This document shows, one piece after another, positions 7,563-16,175 of a DNA stretch of 64,000 nucleotides (positions are counted from its first letter, which is position 1; each line of letters begins with the position of its first letter). The notes under the pieces were generated by a model. The model searched no databases and had not been told where the DNA came from. It saw only the letters and a list, made by a program, of their open reading frames with translations. A program made the translations under genes and the position numbers. Source of the stretch: Novacetimonas pomaceti (GTDB lineage: Bacteria; Pseudomonadota; Alphaproteobacteria; Acetobacterales; Acetobacteraceae); contig NZ_NOXG01000003.1 of assembly GCF_003207955.1 (NCBI RefSeq), positions 186,001-250,000 of the forward strand, read 5' to 3'.

Positions 7563-9290
7563 ATGTCCGCCAGACACGACGACCGGCTCCGGGCCCTTAC
7601 ACATGAAGATGCCGATTTCTGGGCTGATGTCGTCGATAATGTCCTGATTGTCGCCGTAACCGACAGGGCGGGCGTCATAACCTACGTCAACCAGAAATTC
7701 TGCGATGTCAGCCAGTACTCGCGCATGGAACTGCTGGGACAGACGCACCGGCTCCTGAATTCCGGAATGCACGACCGCGCGTTTTTCCGCGACATGTACC
7801 GCACCATCTATTCAGGGCGGACATGGCACGGCAACCTGTGCAACCGGGCCAAGGACGGCAGCCATTACTGGGTGGCGACCACGATCATTCCCCATCATGG
7901 TTCGGACGGGAACATCATCGGCTTTGTCGCCGCGCGCTTCGAAATCACCGAACTGATGAACACCAAGGAGCGGCTGAAGGTCCAGGCCGCCACCGACACG
8001 ATGACCGGCCTGCTGAACCGTGGCGGGTTCAATGCCAGCCTGATCGCGACGCTGGAGCAGTGCAAGCTCACCCCCACCGAGGAACGGGTGCTGGTGATGT
8101 TCGACCTCGACGGGTTCAAGCAGATCAACGATATCCACGGCCATCACGCCGGCGACATGGTGCTGCGCACGATCGGACGGCGCATTGTCGAACTGGTCGG
8201 CACGGAAGAAGCCACCAGCCGCCTGGGCGGGGATGAATTCGCGATCATCCTGCACAAGAGCCTGCGTGAGAATTCGCTTGAAAGCATCCTCACGCGGCTG
8301 CAGGCGCTGCTGGAGGAACCGATCGAGCTGGAATCCGCCACGGTGCGCGTATCCGGCAGTATCGGGGCCACGCCGCTGACCGCGTCCGACACGCTGGAGG
8401 ATGTGCAGAAGAACGCCGACGTGGCGCTGTATGCCGCCAAGCAGGCCGGGGGCAAGCAGGCCCGCATGTTCAGCGCCAGCCTGCATAAGACGGCGCTGGA
8501 ACGTGCCAAGATCCTCAAGGAAGCGCGCGCCGGCGTAAAGCAGAACCAGTTCGAGGTGTATTACCAGCCGATCCTGAACTGCCGCACCGGACAGATCGAA
8601 CAGGCCGAGGCCCTGATGCGGTGGCACCATCCGCAGCGCGGCCTGCTGTCGGCGGGGGCCTTTACCGATGTCTTCGCCGATTCGGGACTGGCGCAGGAGA
8701 TGGAGACCCATCTGGTGCAGTCGTTCCATGACGACATCGCCATGTGGAAAAAGGCCGGCCTGCCGAACCTGCGGCTGGCGGTGAACCTGTCGCACCTCGA
8801 CCTGCTCAGCCTGGACCAGCAGGTCGACCTGCTGAGTGAAATCCGGCACCTGAAGATGGATCCCGGCACCTTCATGCTGGAGGTCACCGAACACATGCTG
8901 CAGGGACGCCGCGCCGAAAAGAGCCAGCTGCGGCTCAAGAGCCTGGCCGAGGACGGCTTTGGCCTTGCGCTGGACAATTTCGGCCACGGGACCGTGCGCC
9001 TGGCCACGCTGAAGAACCTGCCGCTGAAATCGCTGAAGATCGACCGCAGTCTCGTGCGCTATATCGACACGCGCGAACAGGATCGCGACATCCTGGCCTC
9101 CCTGATCCGGCTGGGCCATGGCTTTGGCCTGTCGGTTACGGTCGAAGGGGTCGAAACGCGCAAGCAGTTCGACATCGCGACGAAGCTGGGGGTCGATTAC
9201 ATTCAGGGCTTCTTCATTTCCCACGCGGTGTCGGCCACGGAACTCGTCCGGGTCACGCGCGAACATGCATGGGAAAACGTGCTGAACTAA
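7563..9290 (+). CDS. dgc: Diguanylate cyclase, PAS-GGDEF-degenerate EAL (Dgc type, predicted flavin sensor)
   Basis: The 575-residue product has a PAS domain (about 18-130), a GGDEF domain (about 140-305; GGDEF at 222-226) and an EAL-like domain (about 320-570). The PAS domain carries the TWHGNLCNRAKDGSHYW stretch (W88) typical of FAD-binding PAS domains such as NifL and Komagataeibacter DGC2. The EAL domain retains EAL (349-351) but has DNFGHGT (471-477) where active enzymes have DDFGTGY, so phosphodiesterase activity is probably lost. There is no RxxD inhibitory site before GGDEF. It is 45 bases after pdeA and preceded by gagg. The pdeA-dgc order is that of the known cdg operons controlling bacterial cellulose synthesis through cyclic-di-GMP. 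Confidence 0.85.
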   Translation: MSARHDDRLRALTHEDADFWADVVDNVLIVAVTDRAGVITYVNQKFCDVSQYSRMELLGQTHRLLNSGMHDRAFFRDMYRTIYSGRTWHGNLCNRAKDGSHYWVATTIIPHHGSDGNIIGFVAARFEITELMNTKERLKVQAATDTMTGLLNRGGFNASLIATLEQCKLTPTEERVLVMFDLDGFKQINDIHGHHAGDMVLRTIGRRIVELVGTEEATSRLGGDEFAIILHKSLRENSLESILTRLQALLEEPIELESATVRVSGSIGATPLTASDTLEDVQKNADVALYAAKQAGGKQARMFSASLHKTALERAKILKEARAGVKQNQFEVYYQPILNCRTGQIEQAEALMRWHHPQRGLLSAGAFTDVFADSGLAQEMETHLVQSFHDDIAMWKKAGLPNLRLAVNLSHLDLLSLDQQVDLLSEIRHLKMDPGTFMLEVTEHMLQGRRAEKSQLRLKSLAEDGFGLALDNFGHGTVRLATLKNLPLKSLKIDRSLVRYIDTREQDRDILASLIRLGHGFGLSVTVEGVETRKQFDIATKLGVDYIQGFFISHAVSATELVRVTREHAWENVLN

Positions 9291-9427
9291 GAGGCTGCCT
9301 GAAAACAACAAAAGTTTTTGGGTGTCGCCTTTCATCCAAAAAGGCGGCGTCCTTGTGAAGCTTTTTGCAAAAAGCTTCACCAAAACTTTTGTCATTCCAC
9401 GGTATTATTGGGCCTGCCTTTTGCTGA
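9291..9427. repeat. Nested palindromic intergenic repeat, copy A
   Basis: This copy starts directly after the dgc stop with GAGGCTGCCTGAAAA. It contains AAAAGTTTTTGGGT, a hairpin with gtcgcct / aggcggc arms, the palindrome GAAGCTTTTTGCAAAAAGCTTC and then ACCAAAACTTTTGTC. The same modules occur at 36511, 43591, 47521 and 63565. Here the GGCG hairpin precedes the AAGCTT palindrome, as in copy D and opposite to copies B, C and E. Confidence 0.85.
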
Positions 9428-9431
9428 CATG

Positions 9432-9483
9432 AAAAGCCTTCCGCATGGGCGGGGAAATCCCCGATCGTGCGGAAGGCTTTTTT
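9432..9483. terminator. Rho-independent terminator between dgc and lpd
   Basis: The arms aaaagccttccgca and tgcggaaggctttttt form a 14-base stem, with T runs available on both strands. It lies between the convergent dgc and lpd genes and can serve both. Confidence 0.9.
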
Positions 9484-9549
9484 CATGCGCCACGATGAGC
9501 ATCCCCACCCGGGACAGGGCAGGCTGTCCCATCCCGGACGGAGCGCGGA

Positions 9550-11295
9550 TCAGATATGGATGGCGCGCTTTTCCACGTCCAGCGCGGCTTCCTTGACAGC
9601 CTCGCTCAGCGTGGGATGCGCATGGCAGGTCCGGCCGATATCTTCCGACGATGCGCCGAATTCGATCGCCATGGTGCATTCGGCAATCAGTTCGCCCGCC
9701 ATCGGGCCAATGATATGCACGCCCAGCACCGCATCGGTCTTGGCATCCGCCAGCACCTTGACGAAACCATCGGTCATGCCGATCGCGCGCGCGCGGCCAT
9801 TGGCGGTGAAGGGGAACTTGCCAACCTTGTAGGTGACGCCTTCTTCCTTCAGCACTTCCTCGGTCTTGCCCACGGTCGCGACTTCCGGCCATGTGTAGAC
9901 GACGGCCGGGATGGCGCCGTAATTGACATGCCCGGCCTGCCCGGCCAGCAGTTCGGCCACGGCAACGCCTTCTTCTTCCGCCTTGTGCGCCAGCATCGGC
10001 CCCGCAATCACGTCACCGATGGCATAAATGCCCGGCACGTTGGTCGCGTAATGGGCGTCCGTCACGATACGGCCACGCTTGTCCAGCGCGATCCCCGCTT
10101 CTTCCAGGCCCATGTTCTTGCTGGCGGCCGTGCGGCCGATCGCCACCAGGACGATATCCGCGTCGATCGTTTCAGCAGCGCCACCCGCCGACGGTTCCAC
10201 CGTCAGGGTAACACCCTTCGCGCCCTTGACGGCCTTCGTCACCTTGTGACCCAGCTTCATCTGCAGACCCTGCTTGGTCAGGATCCGCTGGAACTGCTTG
10301 GCGATCTCGTTATCCGTGCCCGGCACCAGCCGGTCGAGATATTCGATCACCGTGACTTCCGCGCCAAGGCGATGCCACACGCTGCCCAGTTCAAGGCCGA
10401 TCACGCCGCCGCCGATCACCACCATCTTTTTCGGCACGGCGGAGAGTTCCAGCGCGCCGGTGGAGGTCACGATCTGCTTTTCATCGACCTCGACACCCGG
10501 CAGGGTGGCGCTGTCGCTGCCGCTGGCGACGACGATATGCTTCGCTGTCACGGGCTTGCCATTGACGGTGATGCGACCCGTGCCCTCGACGCGGCCTTCG
10601 CCCTTCAGCCAGGTGATCTTGTTCTTCTTGAACAGGAACTCGACACCCTTGACGTTGGCGTCGACCACCGACTGCTTGCGCGCCATCATGCGGGCAAGGT
10701 CCAGCTTCACGCTGTCGATGATGATGCCCATGTCGGCATATTCATCCTTGGCGGCGTGGAAATTCTCGGACTGCTGCAGCAGTGCCTTCGACGGGATGCA
10801 GCCGACATTCAGGCACGTGCCGCCAAGGGTCGCGCGCTTTTCAACGCAGGCCACCTTGAAGCCCAGCTGTGCCGCACGAATGGCGCAGACATAGCCACCG
10901 GGACCCGCACCGATCACGATCACATCGTAATCCGTTTCGGCCGGGGCTTCGGCCGCGGGCTTCGCCGCCGGGGCGGACGTGGCGGCAGGGGCAGCGGGTG
11001 CCGAAGATGCTGCGGCCTTCGGGGCCGCCGCGGGGGCCGCAGGCCTGGCACCAGCGCCGCCGGGTTCCAGCGTGGTCAGGACCGCGCCGACCTCGACCTC
11101 GTCCCCTTCGGCCACCTTGTGCGCGCCCAGCACGCCCGCCTGCGGGGCGGGGACTTCCACGCTGACCTTGTCCGTTTCCAGTTCGACGATCGGGTCGTCG
11201 GCGGACACCGTATCACCCGGCTGCTTCAGCCACTTGCCGATTGTTGCGGTGGTGACGCTTTCACCCAGCGTCGGAACCTTGATTTCAATGGTCAT
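9550..11295 (-). CDS. lpd: Dihydrolipoyl dehydrogenase (E3) with N-terminal lipoyl domain
   Basis: E3 reoxidises dihydrolipoamide with NAD+ in 2-oxo acid dehydrogenase complexes. The 581-residue product has a lipoyl domain (1-77, lipoyl-Lys 43 in ETDKVSV) and an Ala/Pro linker (about 80-120). The flavoprotein follows, with FAD motif GAGPGG (129-134), redox disulfide GGTCLNVGCIPSK (C161, C166), NAD motif GGGVIGLE and the C-terminal HAHPTLSE active-site His. A lipoyl domain fused to E3 occurs in some bacteria, mainly on pyruvate-complex E3. Here it nearly duplicates the lipoyl domain of the adjacent SucB. It is the last gene of sucA-sucB-lpd, 75 bases after sucB. Confidence 0.96.
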   Translation of the reverse strand: MTIEIKVPTLGESVTTATIGKWLKQPGDTVSADDPIVELETDKVSVEVPAPQAGVLGAHKVAEGDEVEVGAVLTTLEPGGAGARPAAPAAAPKAAASSAPAAPAATSAPAAKPAAEAPAETDYDVIVIGAGPGGYVCAIRAAQLGFKVACVEKRATLGGTCLNVGCIPSKALLQQSENFHAAKDEYADMGIIIDSVKLDLARMMARKQSVVDANVKGVEFLFKKNKITWLKGEGRVEGTGRITVNGKPVTAKHIVVASGSDSATLPGVEVDEKQIVTSTGALELSAVPKKMVVIGGGVIGLELGSVWHRLGAEVTVIEYLDRLVPGTDNEIAKQFQRILTKQGLQMKLGHKVTKAVKGAKGVTLTVEPSAGGAAETIDADIVLVAIGRTAASKNMGLEEAGIALDKRGRIVTDAHYATNVPGIYAIGDVIAGPMLAHKAEEEGVAVAELLAGQAGHVNYGAIPAVVYTWPEVATVGKTEEVLKEEGVTYKVGKFPFTANGRARAIGMTDGFVKVLADAKTDAVLGVHIIGPMAGELIAECTMAIEFGASSEDIGRTCHAHPTLSEAVKEAALDVEKRAIHI

Positions 11296-11370
11296 TCTAT
11301 CTCTGTCCTGCTTGCGGTGATCATGGAGGATCAGGCGGGAGACCGCAAACCGGCCATCCCGCCCGCCGCA

Positions 11371-12621
11371 TCAGACCTGCAGCAGCAGACGGCGCGGATC
11401 TTCCACGTTCTGCTTGACCCGGACCAGGAAGCTGACGGCTTCCTTGCCATCGACGATGCGATGGTCATAGGTCAGCGCGATATACATCATCGGACGGATC
11501 ACGACCTGTCCGTCCACGGCGACGGGGCGATCCTGGATGGAATGCATGCCAAGGATGGCCGACTGCGGCGCGTTGATGATGGGGGTGGACATCAGGGAGC
11601 CATAGATGCCGCCATTGGTGATGGAGAACGTGCCGCCCGACAGTTCGTCGATCTTCAGCGTGCCTTCGCGCGCCTTCTTGCCAAAGCCCGCGATCGCGCT
11701 TTCGATTTCGGCAAAGCTCTTCTGGTCCGCGTCACGGATCACCGGCACGACCAGGCCGTTCGGGCCGCCGACCGCGATGCCAAGGTTGACGAACTTGCGA
11801 TAAATCACGTCATCGCCGTCGATTTCCGCGTTGATCGCGGGGAATTCCTGCAGCGCCGCGATGACCGCGCGGCTGAAGATCGACATGAAGCCCAGCTTGG
11901 CGCCGTTATGCTTCTTGGCGAACGCGTCCTTGTATTCCGCGCGCATCGCCTTGACGGCCGACATGTCCACCTCGTTGAAGGTGGTCAGCAGCGCCGCCGT
12001 GTTCTGCGCGTCCTTCAGGCGACGCGCGATGGTGCGGCGCAGGCGCGTCATCTTCACGCGTTCCTCACGCGGGTCGTCCTGACGCGGCGGACGCGGCGCG
12101 ACGGGGGCGGCGGCCGTACGGGGCTGCGACAGGAACGCCTGCACGTCGCCCTTGGTGATACGACCGTCCTTGCCCGAACCGGTGCCGACCTGTGCCGCGG
12201 AAACACCCTGTTCCGTCATGATTTTCTGCGCGGCGGGGAACGGCGCGTGCGCGGCGCCCTGGGCCGCGACGTCAGACGCGGGCGTCGCGGGACGCGCGAC
12301 GGGGCCGGTGCTCAGCGGCTGGGCCTGCACGCCAGCGGCGGGCGCGGGGGCCGGGGTCGCCTTCGGCGCGGGGGCCTTGCCCGTGCCCTTCTCGACGGTG
12401 GACAGGACGGTGCCGACCTCGACTTCCGCCCCTTCGGGAACCAGAAGCGGACCCAGCACGCCCGCCTGCGGGGCCGGAACCTCGACGCTGACCTTGTCGG
12501 TTTCCAGTTCGGCCACCGGGTCATCGGCGGACACGGCATCACCCGGCTGCTTCAGCCATTTCGCAACGGTTGCGGTAGTTACGCTTTCACCCAGCGTCGG
12601 CACCTTGATCTCGGCAGACAT
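11371..12621 (-). CDS. sucB: 2-oxoglutarate dehydrogenase E2, dihydrolipoyllysine succinyltransferase
   Basis: E2 transfers the succinyl group from E1 to CoA through its swinging lipoyl arm. The 416-residue product has one lipoyl domain (1-77, Lys43 in ETDKVSV), an Ala/Pro linker and a peripheral subunit-binding domain around residues 130-170 (KIMTEQGVSAAQV...GRITKGDV). The C-terminal catalytic domain contains the YDHRIVDGKEA active site. The start is the ATG at 12621 (MSAEIKVPTLGES), preceded by agga; an in-frame ATG at 12651 would add ten atypical residues. It lies 285 bases downstream of sucA. Confidence 0.97.
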   Translation of the reverse strand: MSAEIKVPTLGESVTTATVAKWLKQPGDAVSADDPVAELETDKVSVEVPAPQAGVLGPLLVPEGAEVEVGTVLSTVEKGTGKAPAPKATPAPAPAAGVQAQPLSTGPVARPATPASDVAAQGAAHAPFPAAQKIMTEQGVSAAQVGTGSGKDGRITKGDVQAFLSQPRTAAAPVAPRPPRQDDPREERVKMTRLRRTIARRLKDAQNTAALLTTFNEVDMSAVKAMRAEYKDAFAKKHNGAKLGFMSIFSRAVIAALQEFPAINAEIDGDDVIYRKFVNLGIAVGGPNGLVVPVIRDADQKSFAEIESAIAGFGKKAREGTLKIDELSGGTFSITNGGIYGSLMSTPIINAPQSAILGMHSIQDRPVAVDGQVVIRPMMYIALTYDHRIVDGKEAVSFLVRVKQNVEDPRRLLLQV

Positions 12622-12906
12622 TCCTATTTTCCAATCCCTTTGCCGATCCATCGCGCATCCACGCTGTTTCGTGAACCCCGATGGATCAGCGTGACAGTTC
12701 CTGAACCAGACCTTGTTCGCATGGCGGGGTGACCGCCATCCGGCCTGTTAACCCTGCCCGGCCCATGGCGTGGACCGGACCCTGTTTCATGCCACGCGCC
12801 AGCATGTCCATGCGACGATGCCCATGCTGGCGCCCGGCGCAATACCTGACCGGCGCGACGGGAAGCATGCTCCTTGTGGGTGCCATGTTTCCCGCCCCAT
12901 GGCGCG

Positions 12907-15771
12907 TTACGCCACGCCCAGCGCCTGATTGACCAACGCGGCCTGTTCCGCGAGGTGAACCTTCGCAAGGCCGGTGGCCGGGCTGGCGGCGGCGACGCGG
13001 CCGACATATTCGGGACGCGCGCTCTTGTGCTTGATGCTGCCCAGGACACCTTCGATGCGACGGTCCACGAAGTCCCAGCCCCCCATGTTGGCGGGTTCTT
13101 CCTGGCACCAGATGACCTTTGCATCGGGATAGCGCGCCAGTTCGTCGCCCAGCAGCTTTGCCGGGAACGGATAGAACTGCTCCAGCCGCACGATCGCGAC
13201 CGTATCGAGCTTGCGCTCCCGACGTTCGGTCAGCAGGTCGTAATAGACCTTGCCCGAACAGATCACGACGCGCTCCACCTTCTTCGGGTCGGCGATGGGA
13301 TCGATTTCCCCGATCACCGGCAGGAAGGTCGTATCCGGCCCGAAATCCTTCAGTTCCGACACCGCGAGCTTGTTCCGCAGCAGCGACTTCGGCGTCATGA
13401 TGATCAGCGGCTTGCGATAGTCGAGGAACAGCTGCCGGCGCAGCGCGTGGTAATAGTTGGCCGGCGTGGTCAGGTTGCACACACGCAGGTTGTCCTCGGC
13501 GCAGAGCTGCAGATAGCGCTCCAGACGGGCGGAGGAGTGTTCCGGCCCCTGCCCTTCGTAACCGTGCGGCAGCAGCATGACGAGGCCCGACATACGCAGC
13601 CATTTCGTCTCGCCCGAGGCGATGAACTGGTCGATGATGACCTGCGCGCCGTTGGCGAAGTCACCGAACTGCGCTTCCCACAGGACCAGCGCGTTCGGGT
13701 CGGCCAGGGAGTAGCCGTATTCGAAGCCCAGCACCCCGAATTCGGAGAGCAGCGAGTTGTAGATCTCGATATGGGCCTGCTTGGGGTCGATATTGTTCAG
13801 CGGCACATAGGTGTTCTGGTTGATCTGGTCGATCAGCACGGCATGGCGCTGGCTGAAGGTGCCGCGCTGGCAGTCCTCGCCCGACAGGCGGACATGGTGC
13901 TTGTCCAGAAGCAGCGAGCCGAAGCCCAGCGCCTCGCCCGTGGCCCAGTCGATCCCCTCGCCCGTCTCGAACATCTTCGCCTTGGCCTTGAGCTGGCGCA
14001 CGATCTTCGGGTTGGCGTTGAAATCATCGGGCACCTTGGCCAGCGCCGCGCCGATTTCACGCAGGCGATCGATGGCGATGCCCGTCTTGGGCATCGTGAC
14101 GATGGCGTCGACCGGCGGCGGCTTGAGCCCCTGCCACGCGCCTTCCAGCCAGTCGGCCTTGTTCGGCTTGTAACCCTGCGCCGCCTGATACGCAGCTTCC
14201 AGCTTTTCGTGGAAGGCGTTCCATTCGCCCTCGACCTCGGCCTCGGTCATGACGCCTTCGCGCACCAGACGCTGGGAATACAGCGTGCGGATGGTCGGGC
14301 GCGCGGCGATGGCCTTGTACATGATCGGCTGCGTGAAGGACGGCTCGTCCGACTCGTTATGGCCGTGACGGCGATAGCCCACGATGTCGATGACGACGTC
14401 GGACGCGAACTTCTGGCGGAATTCCGCGGCAAGGCGCGCGCAATAGACAACGGCCTCGGGCTCGTCGCCGTTGACGTGGAAGATCGGCGCCTGGACCGCC
14501 TTGGCGATATCGGTGCAGTACAGCCCCGAAAACGCATGGATCGACACGGTGGTGAAACCGATCTGGTTGTTCACCACGACATGCACGGTGCCGCCGGTGC
14601 GATAGCCGATCAGCTGCGACATCGCCAGCGTTTCGTAAACGATGCCCTGTCCCGCGAACGCCGCGTCGCCATGCAGCAGGATGCCCATGTGGCGGCCGCG
14701 CTGGTGCGGGTCGTCATCGTCCTGCGTCGCGCGCACCTTGCCGATCACGACCGGATCGACCGCCTCGAGATGCGAAGGATTGGGCTGGAGCGAGATATGG
14801 ACCGGCTTGCCGCCGATCTCCACGTCGGTGGAGGTGCCGAGATGGTATTTCACATCCCCCGACCCCTGCACGTCGTCCGGCTTGAACGATGCGCCGGCGA
14901 ATTCGCTGAAGATCGCGGTATAGGGCTTGCGCACGATGTTGACGAGCGTATTGAGGCGCCCGCGATGCGGCATGCCGATCGCAACCGAACGCACGCCGCC
15001 GCTTGCGGCCTGGTCGATGACGGCATGCAGCGCGGGGATGGTGACGTCCTCGCCCTCGAGCCCGAAGCGCTTGGTGCCGACATAGCGTTTCTGGCAGAAA
15101 GATTCGAAACCTTCGGCCTGCGTCAGGTGTTCAAGGATGACCTTCTTTTCCTGCGCGCTGGCACCCTGGCGCCAGTTGTCGCCCTCCAGACGGGCCTGCA
15201 CCCACATCCGCTGTTCGGGATCCTGGATATGCATGTATTCCGTGCCGATCGGTCCGCAGTAAACCGCGCGCAACGCGTCGAGCACCTGGTTGATGGTCGC
15301 GGTTTCCGAACCGATCAGGCTGGCGACGATACGCCCCAGATAGATGGGACGGTCCATGTCCTTGGGACCGAAGCCATAGGTCGCGGGATCAAGGTCGGCA
15401 TGGGGCTTGGGCACCTGCAGGCCCAGCGGGTCCAGCCGCGCCTCCAGATGACCGCGCACGCGATAGGCGCGGATCAGCTGCGTCGCGCGCAGGCTGTCAT
15501 CCGCCGCCGCATGCAGGCTTTCGGCGGAAACCTTGCCACCCGCCGGGGCGGGAGGGGGTTCGTCGCCGGTAATCATGGGCGCGCGCGGGGCCCACGACGC
15601 GCCTTCGGCATCATGTTCGATTTCCGCGCTCTGTTCATCCATTTCGGAGAACAGGGACGCGAAAGAGGGATCGACACTTTTGGGGTCCGCCGCCCAGCGT
15701 GCATACAATTCGGCCAGATAGGCCGTATTGGAGCCGCTGAATGCGGTCGAAAGAATATCTACGCCCGCCAT
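12907..15771 (-). CDS. sucA: 2-oxoglutarate dehydrogenase E1 component
   Basis: E1 is the thiamine-diphosphate enzyme that decarboxylates 2-oxoglutarate and succinylates the E2 lipoyl group. The 954-residue length is normal. The N-terminus has the YLAELYARWAADP E2-interaction helix. Later family segments include FCQKRYVGTKRFGLEG, GMPHRGRLNTL, HGDAAFAGQG, NNQIGFTT and the ThDP-Mg region HVNGDEPEAV. The C-terminal part has LPHGYEGQGPEHSSARLER and PKSLLRN. It heads the sucA-sucB-lpd run. No sucCD follows within the window; acetic acid bacteria often use a succinyl-CoA:acetate transferase for that step (established for some members, not visible here). Confidence 0.98.
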   Translation of the reverse strand: MAGVDILSTAFSGSNTAYLAELYARWAADPKSVDPSFASLFSEMDEQSAEIEHDAEGASWAPRAPMITGDEPPPAPAGGKVSAESLHAAADDSLRATQLIRAYRVRGHLEARLDPLGLQVPKPHADLDPATYGFGPKDMDRPIYLGRIVASLIGSETATINQVLDALRAVYCGPIGTEYMHIQDPEQRMWVQARLEGDNWRQGASAQEKKVILEHLTQAEGFESFCQKRYVGTKRFGLEGEDVTIPALHAVIDQAASGGVRSVAIGMPHRGRLNTLVNIVRKPYTAIFSEFAGASFKPDDVQGSGDVKYHLGTSTDVEIGGKPVHISLQPNPSHLEAVDPVVIGKVRATQDDDDPHQRGRHMGILLHGDAAFAGQGIVYETLAMSQLIGYRTGGTVHVVVNNQIGFTTVSIHAFSGLYCTDIAKAVQAPIFHVNGDEPEAVVYCARLAAEFRQKFASDVVIDIVGYRRHGHNESDEPSFTQPIMYKAIAARPTIRTLYSQRLVREGVMTEAEVEGEWNAFHEKLEAAYQAAQGYKPNKADWLEGAWQGLKPPPVDAIVTMPKTGIAIDRLREIGAALAKVPDDFNANPKIVRQLKAKAKMFETGEGIDWATGEALGFGSLLLDKHHVRLSGEDCQRGTFSQRHAVLIDQINQNTYVPLNNIDPKQAHIEIYNSLLSEFGVLGFEYGYSLADPNALVLWEAQFGDFANGAQVIIDQFIASGETKWLRMSGLVMLLPHGYEGQGPEHSSARLERYLQLCAEDNLRVCNLTTPANYYHALRRQLFLDYRKPLIIMTPKSLLRNKLAVSELKDFGPDTTFLPVIGEIDPIADPKKVERVVICSGKVYYDLLTERRERKLDTVAIVRLEQFYPFPAKLLGDELARYPDAKVIWCQEEPANMGGWDFVDRRIEGVLGSIKHKSARPEYVGRVAAASPATGLAKVHLAEQAALVNQALGVA

Positions 15772-16175
15772 CTTGAAGACATCTCCTCACTGACGACCTT
15801 GTCGGCCGCGTTATTTATCCGGTCCCGCGATGGGGAAAGCGTAACGATCTCCCCCTCCCGCAGGCCGGCTTATGGCCCTTACCCTAGCGACACCCGGCCA
15901 TGGGTGTCGCCATCATTCATCAAGGTCAGGATTGCTGTGGACGCATGCTGACATTTTCGTTTACCGCCCGCGCGACGCGGGAAAACATGATGAAAACACA
16001 GCGCCACACGGCGCAATTCCGACACTGGGAACTTCCTTGACTACCCAAGCAAAGACCGGCTGCTTTGCCTACCGCCCCGCCAGTCACAGCCGCGCCATGG
16101 GCGTCACGATGGCGTGACCCCCACGCCGCCCACACGCCATCATGATGCCCATGGCGCGCGGCACCGTCGCGACGC
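15772..16175. other. zapE-sucA intergenic region with a long inverted repeat
   Basis: This 404-base gap between same-strand zapE and sucA has no supported gene. An imperfect inverted repeat spans about 16089-16163: one arm reads gcgccatgggcgtcacgatgg, the other is nearly its reverse complement, with a 24-base loop. The stem would form in RNA just after the zapE stop and upstream of sucA, so it may be a terminator or attenuator, but there is no T run. The sucA promoter presumably lies between 15800 and 16050; I cannot place it. Confidence 0.45.

Noticed and set aside
9291..9427. Repeat copy A as a plain rho-independent terminator
   Set aside because: A separate, better terminator follows at 9432-9483, and the same modular sequence recurs at four other places, so it is treated as a dispersed repeat.
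9556..12732. Open frame of over 1000 codons on the plus strand opposite lpd and sucB
   Set aside because: It is rich in Arg, His, Asp and Gly with no domain, and the minus strand holds two unmistakable enzymes. It is the antisense shadow expected in GC-rich DNA.
12874..15951. Long plus-strand open frame opposite sucA
   Set aside because: Antisense shadow of a complete 2-oxoglutarate dehydrogenase E1 gene; no recognisable motif and no ribosome site.
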